64,000 nucleotides of DNA from Apus apus (lineage: Eukaryota > Chordata > Aves > Apodiformes > Apodidae). The notes under the pieces were generated by a model. The model was not told the DNA's origin. It saw nothing but the letters and a program-made list of their open reading frames with translations, and did no database searches. Within the stretch, counting starts at the first letter, position 1, and each line of letters begins with the position of its first letter. Where the stretch lies: the NCBI RefSeq assembly GCF_020740795.1, contig NC_067285.1, forward strand, positions 14,438,001 through 14,502,000. The letters run 5' to 3'. Positions 37,365 through 49,289 of this stretch are shown here, one piece after another. Both the position numbers and the translations under genes were made by a program.

Positions 37365-40300
37365 ACAAACACCCCATTTATTGTTTGACAGCAAAACTCA
37401 GCCTTGGAAAGAGTCAGGCTCCCTGTAAAAACGAGAATCACATTTTTCAAGCAAGGGGCCTGGTTCAGCAGGTTCCCATTTACCAGCAGCACAGGCTGCA
37501 GTGCTGTGGATGGTACAAGCTGCCCTGACCCCACGGGGTCTGGTGTGAGGGGTTGAAGTCCCACCTGGGGCAGTGCAAGGGGCAATCCCCCTCCCATACA
37601 TACTGGGGCATCATCACATGATGGGAATTGGGGAGGGGGCTTCAGCTGGAGGGGTCCCAACCGGCTCCTCAGGGCCCAGGCAGAAGACACAGCAGGTGGA
37701 GCAGCCCTCTCGATCTCCTCCGTGCCCATGCTGTGGGCTGGGGGGACTAATGCTTCGTAGATGGCCGGGGGAGTTTGTAGAAGTTGAACGTGGGTGGCCT
37801 GCAAAACCAGGGTCACCTATGTCACCCCCAGCCACAGATGGGAGGAAGGGACAGCTCAGGATGTGCTGGGACGGCCAAATATCCCACGCCTGTCATCCAG
37901 CCCTACGGGAAAGAAGGTACAGAGACCCCACCCCGCCAGCTTGGGGGAGACTAGGAGCAGCAGTACCCACGAACTTAGGAGTGTGAGAAGATGATGGAGG
38001 AACCCCAAAATAGTCTATGCTGCACAGCTCCCACCTTCCCAGTCCACCCCTGAAACCAGCCCCCTCCTTGGCCTGTACTTGCCCTGTTCCACTTCACCCC
38101 CCTCCCCCTGGGTCCTGTCCCCTCTCATGCCACAGGAGTTGCCCCCCATCCCACACTGGGACCTCGCACCGCTACTTACATCTCGAAGTCTTCATTCCTG
38201 GAGGGAATAAAGAGGGGGTGGTGTCAGTGGGGCAGGAAGATGCCTCCTGGGACAGTACAGCATCTCCAGGTGGGACAAGGTCTCCCCCAAGGCACACAGG
38301 GAGGACACAGGGGCTATAGGGTGCTATGGTCCCCTCCATCCCAGCTACCTGATCTGGACACAGCGCATGGGTTCCTACAACTCCCCAGAACCTTGCTGCC
38401 CCCAGAGCATCACTGCTCATTCCCCAGGCAGGAAGAGCGGCTCAGGAGCACACAGCTCCTCTGTGCCATGATTTCAGTTCCCCCGTTTCCCTGGCAGCTT
38501 AACCCATGTCCCCAGCTCAGCCACCAGCTGAGGGGGAAGTGAAAGGTGCCAGGGCCACCGCTAGGGACCCTGGGCACACCATGGACAGGGCACAGCCCAG
38601 CTCAGTGCCACATTCCACACACACTATGTACAACTCCAGCACAGGTCTAGGGAGACAGGGTATGGAGTGAGGGGGAGTAGGGCAAGCAGGAAAGGCTGGC
38701 TGGGCCACAGTGGGCTGCAAACCCTGGCTTTCCAGGGGCCCCAGAGCAGAGGGGTGGTGGGCAGGGGGCCCTCAGCAGCTGGAAACCCAACTGGAAACCA
38801 TTCACTATCCACAGGGGTTGGCAGCTGCACTGATGGTGGTGCTGCCAGTCAGAGGGCCCCAGCGGGATGGGGGACAGCCCTGGGGTGCTGGCATCCATGG
38901 GTGTGTTAGTGAGCACTGCACCCTCGTGGCAATGATGCCAACCACACCATGTTCTGCATCACATCCAGCTGTGCTCCTGTTCGGGGTCCCCAGCACAAAA
39001 AAAACAGTGCAAAGCTGAGCAAGACCAGTGGTGAACCCCCAAGCCAGGCTGTGGGCTGCAGCCCTGCTATGCAAGCCAGGCTCCCTTCTCTTAAGGGGGG
39101 TCACATGCACCTGCAGCTGTCCAAGGAGGAGTTGCAGAGCTGACAGAGCCATGCTCTTCTCCAAAACATCTCCATCCTCAAAGGCTGAAAGTCCCAAGCC
39201 ACCTCCCTGGTCCCCCCAAGCCCGAATTCCTTTAGGATCAGCCCCACGGGGCAGATGAAGGGGTGGTTTGCAGTGCATAGGGAGAACCCCAGACATAGTG
39301 TGGTCATAGGTGAGCAGTGGCTTCTCACCTGTAGACATCAGCAATGTCCATGCGGCGGTAAAACTTGGCGAGTCTGACAGCCAGGATGATGCTGGGCAGC
39401 AGGAACACGGTACACCAACCCAGGCTGAACCAGAAGGCATTCTGGGTGTGTGGGGAAAGCCATCAGGGCCCAGAAAGTGACTGGGAGAGCCCCTTCTCCA
39501 CCAGACTCCCCCTGTGATGCCCTCATCCAGCTCTTCTCACAGCCTGGCCTTTGTTCTTAGCCACACCAATCCACCGGGGAGATGGACAGAGATGGATACC
39601 CCTTATCTGGTGCATGAGGGGGACAAGGGGACCACATTGCCACCACATGTGTCATCTCTCACACCACTGCACCACTCACCAGAGAGTCCAGGATGTAGTC
39701 ACAGGTGATGGCCTCCACGTTATCCAGGGTCTGAGCTATGGGCTTGCAACGTGCCACATCTTCCGTCAGCTGGGAACACAGTGGGAAGCAGGACATGTCA
39801 GTGTCCCCAAAACCCTGCAGCCTGTCCTTGCCTTCCCTCCACCCCACCAAAGAGGCTCAACTCACGCTGCTCTTGGCCCAGGAGACGTAGGTCTCAAAGA
39901 AGTCTAGCAGCTCCTTCAGGAAGGCCCATGTCTCCTGGGGAGAAAAAGCAGAGTGGAGTTGCTGCACCCCCAGCCCTCCCCATGCCTTGTGTCTGCTCCA
40001 TGTCAGGATCAGGGCTGTAAGACCACCTCAACCCAGCAGCAATAGAGCTGCAAGTCCCCAACCATCCCAACCCCTTGCCTGTAGTGCCATAAGGGGAGTG
40101 GACACACAGGGAAGATGACAAAGCATGACAAGCAGCCAGACATTGCTTGGCATCCCTGCGCAGAGGGAAGTATTGGTGTGGGAGTCCAGTCACATCCCCA
40201 CCAGGTGGCCCAGCAGCAGGGCAAGGCAAGCTCACATTCTTGATGATGTTTCCCATCTCCCTCTCCAGGAACTGCTGGGTTTCGTTGGCTTTGTCCAGCG

Positions 40301-43300
40301 CAGTTTTTGTCTGTGCCTGGGATGAAAAGTGCTCTCAGCAGTGTGATGGGGGAAGTGGGGGTCCCCACATCTCCCCGACCCTGTCCCAGGGAGCAGCATC
40401 TCTGACCTGTGGTGTCCCCAGCAGTCATGTATTAGTAGTGCCTGAGTACCTCAGGCAGAAGGAGCCTGAGCCTGGCAGGGTCCATGGTGTGGGCCCCCTT
40501 GCTCTGCCCCACGAGCAGCCCCTGCAGTGCATGCTTGGGGAGTCCCATGGCACCCACCAGCTCCCCAGACTGCAGGTTATCCCCCATCATCTCCACTGCA
40601 GGACTTCACAGGTGCTTTACAGAGTGTCCTGGAAAGGGGTGCACTCAGGAGTGCTGCTTACCTCAAGCTGGGCAGCCCTGCTCTGCACTGAGTGGATGTT
40701 CTCCTTCAGGCTTTGCTGGGGATGGAGAGAAGGGGGTCAAAGGCACAGACCTCACTGCTCAGCCAAGACCCCACGAACATGTTCCAAGCTCTGAGGGTGC
40801 CAAAGCCAGCACCTCCGGCACCTTCCCCACCCCAGCATCACTCACCAGTGGCCCAGAGAAGCTCATCTGCATCTCCCTGTCCAGTTCCCTCAGCAGGTAA
40901 GCATAATGCTTCAGGTCCTCTTTCACGTCCGTGCCCTGCAAGGGCTGCAGTCAGTGGTGCCCCAAAGCACAGGGTCCCTGCCCCACCACAGCCATCTGAT
41001 GGGGATGTGGGCTGGAAAAAAGAGCTGGGACAGGGTGAAGGGCCTTGCCTCCCCTCAGCACCCAGGCAGGTTTGTGGAGGAGCTCCCACAGCCAGTGGCT
41101 TTGGGGACACATTGGCCATGGTCCAGAGGGGGACATGGTCTCTCACCACTTTGTTTGCCAGCTGCTCCAGCTCTGCAGCCAGATCAAGGAGGCTGCCCTG
41201 GGTCAGATTCTGATCCAGCTGGAAAAGGCAGAGACACAGCCATGAGACTGGGGACACAGGGTTAACAAGAGGGCCATACCCCATCCCTGAGGAACAGAGT
41301 AGAGCCAGGGCCTCCCAGGTGGAAGAGGTGCCTAGTTGCCTAAAGGGGTGACATGGATAGCAAGGAGCACTCATGGAGCCTCCAGTGGGACTCCCACAGC
41401 AGCAAAGGGGAGAGTGGATCCCCTCTGCACACATCCAGACACCCCCATCCCAACACCAAGCTGCCACCCAGCCCACCTTCTCCAGAGTAGGGGTGAAGTC
41501 AGGGGGTTGCCCAAGCTGGCTGGCTTTCAGCAGCAAGTCTCTCTGTGTTTCGTTGAGCAGGGAGATGGGGCTCAGGGTGATGTTCATCTTCTCAAAGGCT
41601 GTGGAGATCTCTCCTGTATACTGCCAGAGCAAGGAGAGCCATGATGGGGCATGGTGCTCGCCCGTCACTGTCTCCCCAGCACCAATCCTGTGCCCCAGCT
41701 CTGCCCCACAGACCCTGGCACCCCCCTGCTTACCTGGCTGATGTTCAGGAGCTCATCCAGGGACACACTCTGGTCCAGGTGCAGTGTTTGCCACAGGGCA
41801 GCATCTTGCTGGCACTGCCTGCAGAAGCAGGACATGGGGCTGAAAATGGGGCAGGCAAGGGACACCCCCTCCTAGGAGCATGTCCTCACCCACATGGGCA
41901 ACTTGCACCTCACTCCTTCCCTGGCACCAGTGCCTGCCTGCAGCCAGGGCAGGTAGGGCAAGCTGCTCCCATCCCAGGGATCATCAAAGGGCACTGAGCA
42001 ACTGTACCGCTCCTCAAAGATACAGTGCTAGAGCTGGGACTCACCTGTACATCTCTGAGAAGTTTGTTGTGCCACTCTCTTGGCCCAGCAGCTCTGACAG
42101 GTTGAAGCCAGGGATCAGGCCTGGGGTGTCTAGAATCTGAAAGCAAGGGAAGAGATGGAAAAACTAAACACAGCACAGGACACCTAGGAAGAGCATCCTA
42201 CACTGGCCAGTGCTGCCTCCACTCCAGCAATAGCCCTTGGAAAGGTGGCAATGGCTCTGAGCAGGGATATCTCCCCACAGGGAGCTCACCTGGAAGAGCT
42301 TCTGGCTGTGCCAGGTCTCACAGATGACCACGTAGGTGTTTCCCCCCAGCACAAAGGTGATCAGCACCAGCAGCATCAGCAGCCAGGAGAAGATGAAGCT
42401 GAAGCCAACCCCTCTGTCAGGACAGAGACACAGTTGGTGCATGAGGCCCTATGCCCGGTGTTGTTGCTACTATTGACTCCAGCTCACAGTGCCCAGAGCC
42501 TGCACATCCTGTGCCCCATTCAGCAATGCTACTCCAATAAGCACATCTTCACTCTGCCTTCACTCCCTGCCCCGAGCACAGCCAGGCTGTACCCTTGGGC
42601 TCATACCCTGGAACACCTTCCCCCAGCCCACCCGCCACCACCCACCCGCAGAGCTATGGGACCATGCACACACTGTCCAGGCCCCTGACAGCAAGGGCTG
42701 AATGGGCTCTGCTCAAACACCTCTCACCAGCACCTTGCCAGTACCCTTGTTTTCCACCTGTATGGTGAGTTGCCACAGGGCAGACCATTAAGCCACAGTA
42801 ATTTCATTTTTCAGGAATGTCCTGGTTTGAGCCAGGATGAAGCCATTTTTCCTTTTACTGTGACAAGGAGCTTGAGAATCCCCAGGCCAGCCCTGCCCAC
42901 CCATCCCACATGCATCCTCAGCAGCCAAGGGAGCCTCACGCCATGAAGAAGTTCCCGCCGGCGTTGGAGAGGCTGCTGCGCTGCGTGGGCAGCACATCTT
43001 CCTTCAGCCCCAGGGGCCCCAGCAGCAGCCCAAAGACATTGCAGAGGACCACCAGCAGCACCATGCAGCACAGGAGGACACACACACTCCACCTGGGTAA
43101 GAGGAGGGGCAGAAGTCAGCCAGCAAGATCTGGCATCCCAGGCAGTGCCTGGTATTCCATCAGCTGCCTTCACAGGGAGGAAAAATCTCCCAGGCACCCT
43201 GGCAGAGAAGGGGCATGGATGGCTGTGAAGCACAGCTCTGGCTGCCTTGCACCCACAACCCTATCACCAAGCAAGCCCCCAGTTCCAGCAACTGGAGGAT

Positions 43301-46300
43301 TGAGAAGCTGAGCCTCTCTGGACAAGGATGCCAGGGCAAGCAGCAGCCCCTCACCTACCTGAGCCTGTCCAAGGCAACGATCGGCTCCCTGTACTCCTCC
43401 AGCGTCAATGAGGTGTTGCCCACAAAGGCTCCAACATTCTCCTCCAAATCCAGGAGTGGCAACTTCTCCTGCAAGCTCCTGATCTCCTGCCTGATAAATC
43501 CCAGCTGGCCCTGGGTCTCTGCAGGGGATGGGGACAGGTTGGTGCTGTGAACTGCTGCCCGAGTCCTGTTTGTCTGGGGCAGACAAGCCTGGGGTAGCAA
43601 GGAACCCAGAGAGGATGGGAAGGGAGTGGCTTTGGTCAAGGATGGCATCAGCATGATAGCACATAGGGACATGGGGACAGCCAGGGCTGCAGGCAGTGGG
43701 GTGGAAGCACGGGAGGTCTCCAGGCAGGGACGGGATGAGAAAAGAGAATGGAGCTCTGGGAGAGAGAGAATTTGGCAACAAAACCCTGCTTACTTGTCAC
43801 CACATCCCGGGACTGCTCTTGCACCTTGGCATAGGCTGTGCTCAGAGTGCTGTTAACCTGCATCCAGAGGGGCACAGTGTCCAGCTCATGTCCCAGCTCA
43901 CAGCCCAGGGCTGAGCGGCACACCCCCTCTGTCCCCAGATCCCAGTGGCACAGGACAGCCAGGCTCCCCCCAGCACCCAGCCGTGACTGTGCCAGCACCC
44001 AGGGGTGGGACAGAGGGTAAGCTCTGGCCAAGGCGGACCTCCAAGCAGCACATCCCTCCATATGACAGCAATTAGCTCCCATCAGAGCTCTTCCCAAGCC
44101 CACCCCTAACAGCACAGCCCCAGCAGCACCATGAGCACCCAGCCCTGTGTGCAAGGGGAACCCCTCACCTTCTCTAAATCAGCTGCTATGTTGGAGCCAG
44201 ACACATCATGCAGGGCCTCCAGCTGCTGCTCCACACCAGGGATCTGTGGGGAAGAGCCTGGGTGAGGGGACTGTAGGGGGCTGGGGAAGGGGCTGTGGGG
44301 TCCCTCGCCTCCTGACCGTGCTGAAGTTGGTGCTGAAGGCAAGGCCACCCAGGGACACGCTGCTGCAGGGGCTGCCACAGCGCTGCAGGGTCTGGTTAAG
44401 GCCACCCCGCAGGCTGTCCAGCCGCTGGCTGTAGTTGCTCTGCAGCTCCTCAAGGTGTGGACGAGTCCTGGAGATGATGCCAAAGGCATCTGCCAGCATC
44501 TCTATCCCTAGGGAGACAGTGGAGGGCTCAGGGCCTCATCCTGCCAGTGCACTGGGGCTTGTTCTCACTCAGCTGAACCTCAGAGACCTATCAAAAAATG
44601 CAACATAGGGGCAACCCCACAAAGTCCCAGCATTTGCCCTAAGCTGTGGCTGGGAAACCAGATGGACCCCTCCCTTGGAGCCCTACCCAAACATGTTGAG
44701 ATATTGAGATGCTGAAGCAAGTACAGAGGAGGGCAACGAAGCTGGTGAAGGGCCTAGAGAATAATTCTTATGAAGAATGCTTGAAGGAGCTGGGAATGTT
44801 TAGTCTGAGGAAGAGGAGGTTGAGAGGAGACCTCATCAGTCTCTACAGCTATCTGAAAGGTCATTGTAGAGAGGTTGGTGCTGGTCTCTTTTCACAGGTA
44901 ACTAGCGATAAAACAAGAGGGAATGGCTTCAAGCTGCAACAGGGTGGGTTTAGACTGGACATTAGGAAAAAAATTTTCACAGAGTGATCAGACACTGGAA
45001 TAGGCTTCCCAGGGAGGTGGTTGAGTCACCATCCCTGGATGTGTTGAAGGGTTGTTTGGATGTGGTGTTGGTGGATATGGTTTAGGGAAGAACTTTGTAG
45101 AGTAGGGATGATGGTTGGACTCGGAGATCCCAAGAGTCTTTTCCAGCCTGAATGGTTCTATGATTCTATGCACTTACTCCAGTTCTCAGCCCCCACATTC
45201 CCCTGAATCCCCTTTGAGGCCCTGACAGCCCCCCAGGGATGGGGCCACTACCTTGCAAGAGGCTCTGGAGGGATCCCAGAGTCCCATCCGTGCTGCTCCT
45301 GATGCCCAAGATGATCATGCCACCCAGAATGGACCCAATGTCTGCAGAGATGGGAGAGATGGTGTCAATGACAGAACCCTCGATATCCTGGGGCTTGCAG
45401 GGGAGCTGCTGAAAGCACTGACACCGCACCAGAACCCCATCCCACACCCACCTCCCAGGCAGTGGGCAGAGTAAACACTCCCACCCTGCCACCACCTGCC
45501 TCACCCTCCCCAGAGAGGAGCCTGGATGGGGAAAAGCAACAGCTGGTGCAGAGCACAGAGAATTTGGAGGAGCCCCCATTTAGACATCCCCATGAGACCC
45601 TGCACAGCGGCCTCCAGGGTCAGCAACTATCTGCAGAGCAGCAACAGAAACTAATGCAGCACCCCCAGCCACCCCAACTCCCCAAGCACCCCCAGCCCTG
45701 CCAGAGCAGCTCGCCATGGGTGCATGGGAATGCTCCAGCCCTGCTCTGCTGCACACCCTCACCCTGGAGGCTGCTGTTGGCGTGACCCAGCGGGACGTTG
45801 CTGCTGTCGATGATAAAATTGATTTGCTGCAGGGATAGAGATGGGGTGTTAGTGTGAGCAGAAACCCTTCCTCGCCTTTAGCTCCACTGTCACCCTTCCC
45901 CAGAGGGGCTCTTTACCCTCCCATTAGGCACCCCAGTCAGGGCAGGGGGATCATGCGTGCCTGGGGAATGGAGGTCACATAGGTCTGGGCATTGTTCAGG
46001 GTGTTGTTGATGTTGGGGAAGGTGCCATGCACAGCCTGGGAGAAGCGGGTGTTGCTGATGAAGGCACAGACATCACCAGCCCTGCAAGGGAAGGGCAGCA
46101 GGGTCAGCACACGGGGAGCTCAGTCCTGATGCTCCCGCCCAGGACCCTCCAAATCCACCTGCATTGACCCCACGCTGCAGGGTCTGGAGCACACCACAGC
46201 CCTGCTTCCAGAGCACCCCAACGAGTGCCCTGCACACAAGCCAACAGATCAGTGAGGAGGGACATGGGAAACTGAGGCACAGGGGAGCCCAGTGCCCAGC

Positions 46301-48432
46301 ATGCCCACATTTCCCCACAGTGAAACTGTCAGGAAGGGTCTGCACCATCCCAACATGCAGCCCCCCGGGGCCAGCTCCCCACCACTGACATTTCCTCTCC
46401 TTTGTCCCTCCGTGCTGGGATCTGCTCCTGCGAACAATGGCAGCTTCCTGGCATAGCCGCCAACTGCCGGTGTTTCCACCCGCCCTCAGGTCCCATCCGG
46501 AGCCTCCCAGCCAGTGCACTCACAGTAGGAGAGCAGAGACCAGCAGGACGGAGGCCCAGAGCGTTCTGCGCCGGCAGCTCATCCGCCGGCTCTGCTTCTG
46601 GTACATGCGGCCCCCGCAGTTGCCGCAGCAGCGGCAGCAGCAGAAGCAGCATCCCACCAGGGGCACGAGGATGATGAAGAGGACCCCAATGGCGATGCAG
46701 ACCAGGAAACCCAGTTCGTAGTGCAGCAGCTGGGAAAGGAAGAATAAGAGGCAGCATAACACTGGTACGCCTGAAGGCTCCCCAGCTCTGAGGGTCCTGT
46801 CCAGACTCTCACAGGACAGGATGGATCCCCCCTGAGTGTTGCACATCTCCCCTTGCTGCTGCCCAGCACCTGGGGCTCAGCTTCTAAGCAGCATGCACCA
46901 GCATCATCTAGCCTGTGGTGGGCTGGGACTGCTGGCTCTCTGCCCTGGCTGCCCACTCACCTTCTGGACTTGCTCCCCAGTAGCATCCTGACTCTGGGAC
47001 TGTCCAAAATCTGTAATCAGTTCTGGGACACAAGAAGCAGAGAAAGCCATGAGTGGGTGATGGATCCTGGGGCTTCTCTCCAGGGGCCCCTACATGCTGC
47101 TAACACCAGAGAGGTGCTCCTAGCACCAGGCATCACCTCCAGTGCTAGGGCCCAGAGCAGCTGGGCCATCGTGTCACACAACCCTTTGGCACCCAGGAAA
47201 AATACTGCCAGCCCCCAGGCTCTCAGGGGTCCACGAAACAAGGGGGTACTTATCCCAGTGAGCACCAGGGGCAGGGTGGTGGAAGGATGCTCCAACAGCT
47301 GCCTCTGCTTCCCTTGGGCTGCCTTTCTGCAGCCCAGCCCAGCTGGGATGGATGCTGGAGCAAAGTCCCCGCCACTGCACTGCCTCTCACATCTCCAGGG
47401 CTTGCCCTGCCCATGCCCCATGGCCTCATTACAAGGTGTGCCAGCATGGTGCTATGTGATTGCACCCCACTATCTGTGCAACATGAACAAGGCCACAAAG
47501 CTGTTTGCCAGCCATATATTTGCCTACAAGTTGCTGGTGAGCACGAGCTGAGCCCAGTGAAGGAGGAAGCACAAGTGTCAGCAGCCACAATGGCCAACTC
47601 CCTCACCAGCTATGAGGGCAGCACTTGCCCTCGGGACAATGAGCAGCTGCAGTGTCTTGTCATCACCCATGCCAACCTGCAGCCACAGCAGAGCAGAGCT
47701 GTGCCAGCAACACATTCCCTAGGAGGCAATGGAGGGAGGGCTAGCACTAGCAAGCAGGTTTGTGCACAGGGAGTGCCTGCAAGGCTGCTGTTCAGGCACT
47801 GGCACTGGGACATGCTGCTCTTGGTGGTCCCAGGCTGGGTCTTGCCTAAGCACACCTTGTCACATGCAAGCACAGAAAGCTGCAAGCCAGACGAGGACCA
47901 TGAAAACTTGCAGGCAGCTCTGGGTTTGCTCTGCACTGTTTGTTGGGGCCTGAGATGAAGATACCTGGAGAGAGGACAGGACAGGACTCTGCAAGGTGGC
48001 ACTACCACCAAAGCCTGTCCTAGGGCCCACCTGAGACTGCCCCACAGTAGTGATGGGACGTGGGTAGGACACAGCTGGCAGTCCTCAGGGACCCCACTCC
48101 ATTCCCCGCCCTAAATCCCACCTAACCCAGTACCCCAGCATTTAAATGTCAGATCGACAGTCACCAGTGGAGGAATTCCAGCTCACACTCAACTGAGACA
48201 CTGCCACTCCGAGCAGCCCCCCACCCCATCGCCAGCCCCCCCCCCACCCCATCACCAGCTTCCCCACTGCAGTGCACCCACCTATGGGCAGGTCGTTGGG
48301 CTGCACCAGCCGCAGGAAACCATGCACCATCCCCACCAGGCCCGGCGTGCTGCTGCCCGGTGCCTCGGGACCAGGGCCATACACCGGCTGCGAGATGTTC
48401 CCCAGCTCCATCACGGCAGCTCTGGAGGACAC
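37365..48432 (-). CDS. PROM3: Prominin family pentaspan membrane glycoprotein, probably PROM3
   Basis: Prominins are five-pass glycoproteins of cholesterol-rich plasma-membrane protrusions. The coding exons are 48432-48282 (ATG at 48411), 47022-46961, 46729-46524, 46081-45961, 45826-45764, 45387-45252, 44507-44317, 44243-44169, 43857-43794, 43518-43359, 43092-42940, 42413-42290, 42136-42045, 41818-41734, 41620-41477, 41218-41147, 40935-40846, 40715-40662, 40316-40236, 39934-39866, 39769-39680, 39441-39329, 38197-38180 and 37798-37747 (stop). Joined, they give 814 residues in one frame, close to the ~860 of PROM1. Landmarks are [20 protein letters not shown] after TM1, [16 protein letters not shown] before TM4 and [12 protein letters not shown] after TM5. 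PROM3 is preferred over PROM1 or PROM2 because of its place beside HPS6 and LDB1. Oddities: no signal peptide is found, one exon junction needs a one-base correction, and one donor is GC. Family membership is secure; the paralogue name is inferred. Confidence 0.88.
37377..37382 (-). terminator. PROM3: Prominin polyadenylation signal AATAAA
   Basis: TTTATT on the plus strand is AATAAA on the minus strand, about 370 bases beyond the TAG stop. It implies a short 3' UTR ending near 37,360. Confidence 0.75.
37747..39441 (-). CDS. PROM3: Prominin TM5, cytoplasmic tail and stop, including an 18-base microexon
   Basis: The 113-base exon encodes TM5 ([20 protein letters not shown]) and [14 protein letters not shown]. 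An 18-base microexon (38197-38180) adds R-N-E-D-F-E and ends GAGAT|GTAAGT. The last exon adds [17 protein letters not shown] and a TAG stop at 37,749-37,747. If the microexon is not spliced at its 3' end, the message reads NEDFEM and stops at once at TAA, so two tails are possible. Confidence 0.8.
39680..42136 (-). CDS. PROM3: Prominin exons for the second large extracellular loop
   Basis: Nine exons encode residues about 496-754, from [12 protein letters not shown] to CDYILDSL. The reading contains sequons NLS, NFS, NIS, NIT and NLT and long amphipathic helices ([34 protein letters not shown]). All introns from the 144-base exon (41620-41477) onward in this block are phase 0. Family-conserved features are the EMYRQC junction and [12 protein letters not shown], which matches the PROM1 CKPVATALD block. 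Confidence 0.93.
42290..43092 (-). CDS. PROM3: Prominin exons for TM3, second cytoplasmic turn and TM4
   Basis: The 153-base exon encodes TM3 ([20 protein letters not shown]) and the conserved [10 protein letters not shown] segment. The 124-base exon encodes TM4 ([20 protein letters not shown]) followed by NTYVVICE. The junction is phase 2 and restores M-A-G-V-G-F, which parallels SNTGG-FLMVGVG of PROM1. Confidence 0.95.
43359..46081 (-). CDS. PROM3: Prominin exons for the first large extracellular loop
   Basis: Seven exons encode residues about 133-403. Many N-glycosylation sequons are visible, including NNT, NSS, NYS, NQT, NFS, NST and NTS, and the predicted structure is helical. Two irregular splice sites occur here. 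The exon at 46081-45961 ends CCCCAG|GC rather than GT, and the exon ending near 45,764 carries an extra G before its GTGAGG donor. An unrelated CR1 element sits in the intron between 44,508 and 45,251. Confidence 0.85.
44692..45172 (+). mobile_element. CR1 LINE, 5'-truncated 3' portion
   Basis: A 92-codon open stretch (44,709-44,987) ends the reverse-transcriptase region, with the CR1 signature [19 protein letters not shown] and later [19 protein letters not shown]. It is followed by the CR1 3' UTR and the terminal GGTTCTATGATTCTATG. This is the best preserved element of the window. It lies antisense in a prominin intron. Confidence 0.95.
46524..46729 (-). CDS. PROM3: Prominin exon: TM1, cysteine-rich turn and TM2
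   Basis: This exon encodes residues about 65-133. TM1 is [20 protein letters not shown]. It is followed by the cytoplasmic cluster [14 protein letters not shown], which is a prominin signature and a likely palmitoylation site, then the basic stretch [12 protein letters not shown] and TM2 ([14 protein letters not shown]). It begins in phase 0 at a CCCAG acceptor and ends CT|GTGAGT. Confidence 0.95.
48213..48262. repeat. C-rich imperfect tandem duplication
   Basis: Two copies of AGCCCC...ACCCCATC-CC lie side by side, the second with an expanded run of C. It is located in the prominin intron just past the donor of the ATG exon. Confidence 0.7.
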
Positions 48433-48670
48433 CTAGACACAGTCTGCGTCATTGGAGCAAAAGGCCACTGAGCCAGCCCTGCCTCCAAGAAGGAAGTGCA
48501 GGGAGAAAAAATCAGGCACCTGCAGGCTCCTGCCCAGAAGGAAAGAGCTGCGGGAGAGTACTGGGGAGGGATGGGGAGTCCTGGGAGCAGCAGGGTGGGG
48601 AAGACAGGCAGGAGGTGCCCGTGAAGGACCAGAGGGGCTGTGGGGGATGAGGTGGAGACAAAGCACTTAC

Positions 48671-48725
48671 CCTGTCTGCTGGCACCTTTGTGCGCCCACG
48701 CCTTACGCAGGGCCCAGACCTACAG
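48671..48725 (-). other. PROM3: Candidate non-coding first exon and TATA-like promoter of the prominin gene
   Basis: On the minus strand a strong donor ACAGG|GTAAGTG ends a short exon at 48,671. A CATAAAG TATA-like element lies about 75 bases upstream of that donor, near 48,745. The exon contains no ATG. Splicing to the exon at 48,432 would make the ATG at 48,411 the first one in the message, but that protein would lack a signal peptide. Confidence 0.45.
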
Positions 48726-49289
48726 TGCCAGCGCCCGGGCTTTATGGTTTGTTTAAGTTTCAGCTGCTCGCCGGGGAAGGCAGCGATGCCGGGATGGCCC
48801 CACCCTGCCTGGCCACCTCCTGGCACGCGGCCACCCCGGGCCACCTCTCTGTACCCGCGTCAGGGTCACCACCAACCCGTCCCAACCCAAGCACTGGGTA
48901 GAAACTCTTCGTAACCTCGCAGAGCTCCCGCGCCCTTTCTTGTTTTCTCCTGTTTCGACCCAGGAGCCGGGTGACCCGTGGTGATCCCCAGGGCAAGCCA
49001 TCTTGCCAGTTCCACCCCAGCACCATCTGCATCCCTTCGGGATGGGGTGTACTCGGCCGGCCACAGCTTCGGTACAAACCAGCGCTGGCTACAAAACCAG
49101 GCTTTGCACTTTAAAAGCCTCCCCAAATGGGGCATTGGAGAAGGCTGCATTATAAAAACCTTCCCAAATGGCAGCAAACCCGGCATTTTCCACAAGCGCC
49201 CTGATCCCCCCAAGCGGGGAACAGCCTCAGGGGCCCCCGGACAGGATTCTTCCTCCAAGGCTGGAGGTCTGCCAGCGTCTGCCCGGCTC

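Noticed and set aside
37365-48432. Calling the pentaspan gene PROM1 or PROM2
   Set aside because: The protein has the prominin layout, but PROM1 and PROM2 lie in other neighbourhoods in vertebrates; the HPS6-LDB1 location fits the third paralogue better.
48433-48844. Using the in-frame open stretch upstream of the prominin ATG exon as its N-terminus
   Set aside because: The frame through the candidate first exon is open but has no ATG, and the unspliced frame hits TAG directly before 48,432; no hydrophobic leader is encoded.
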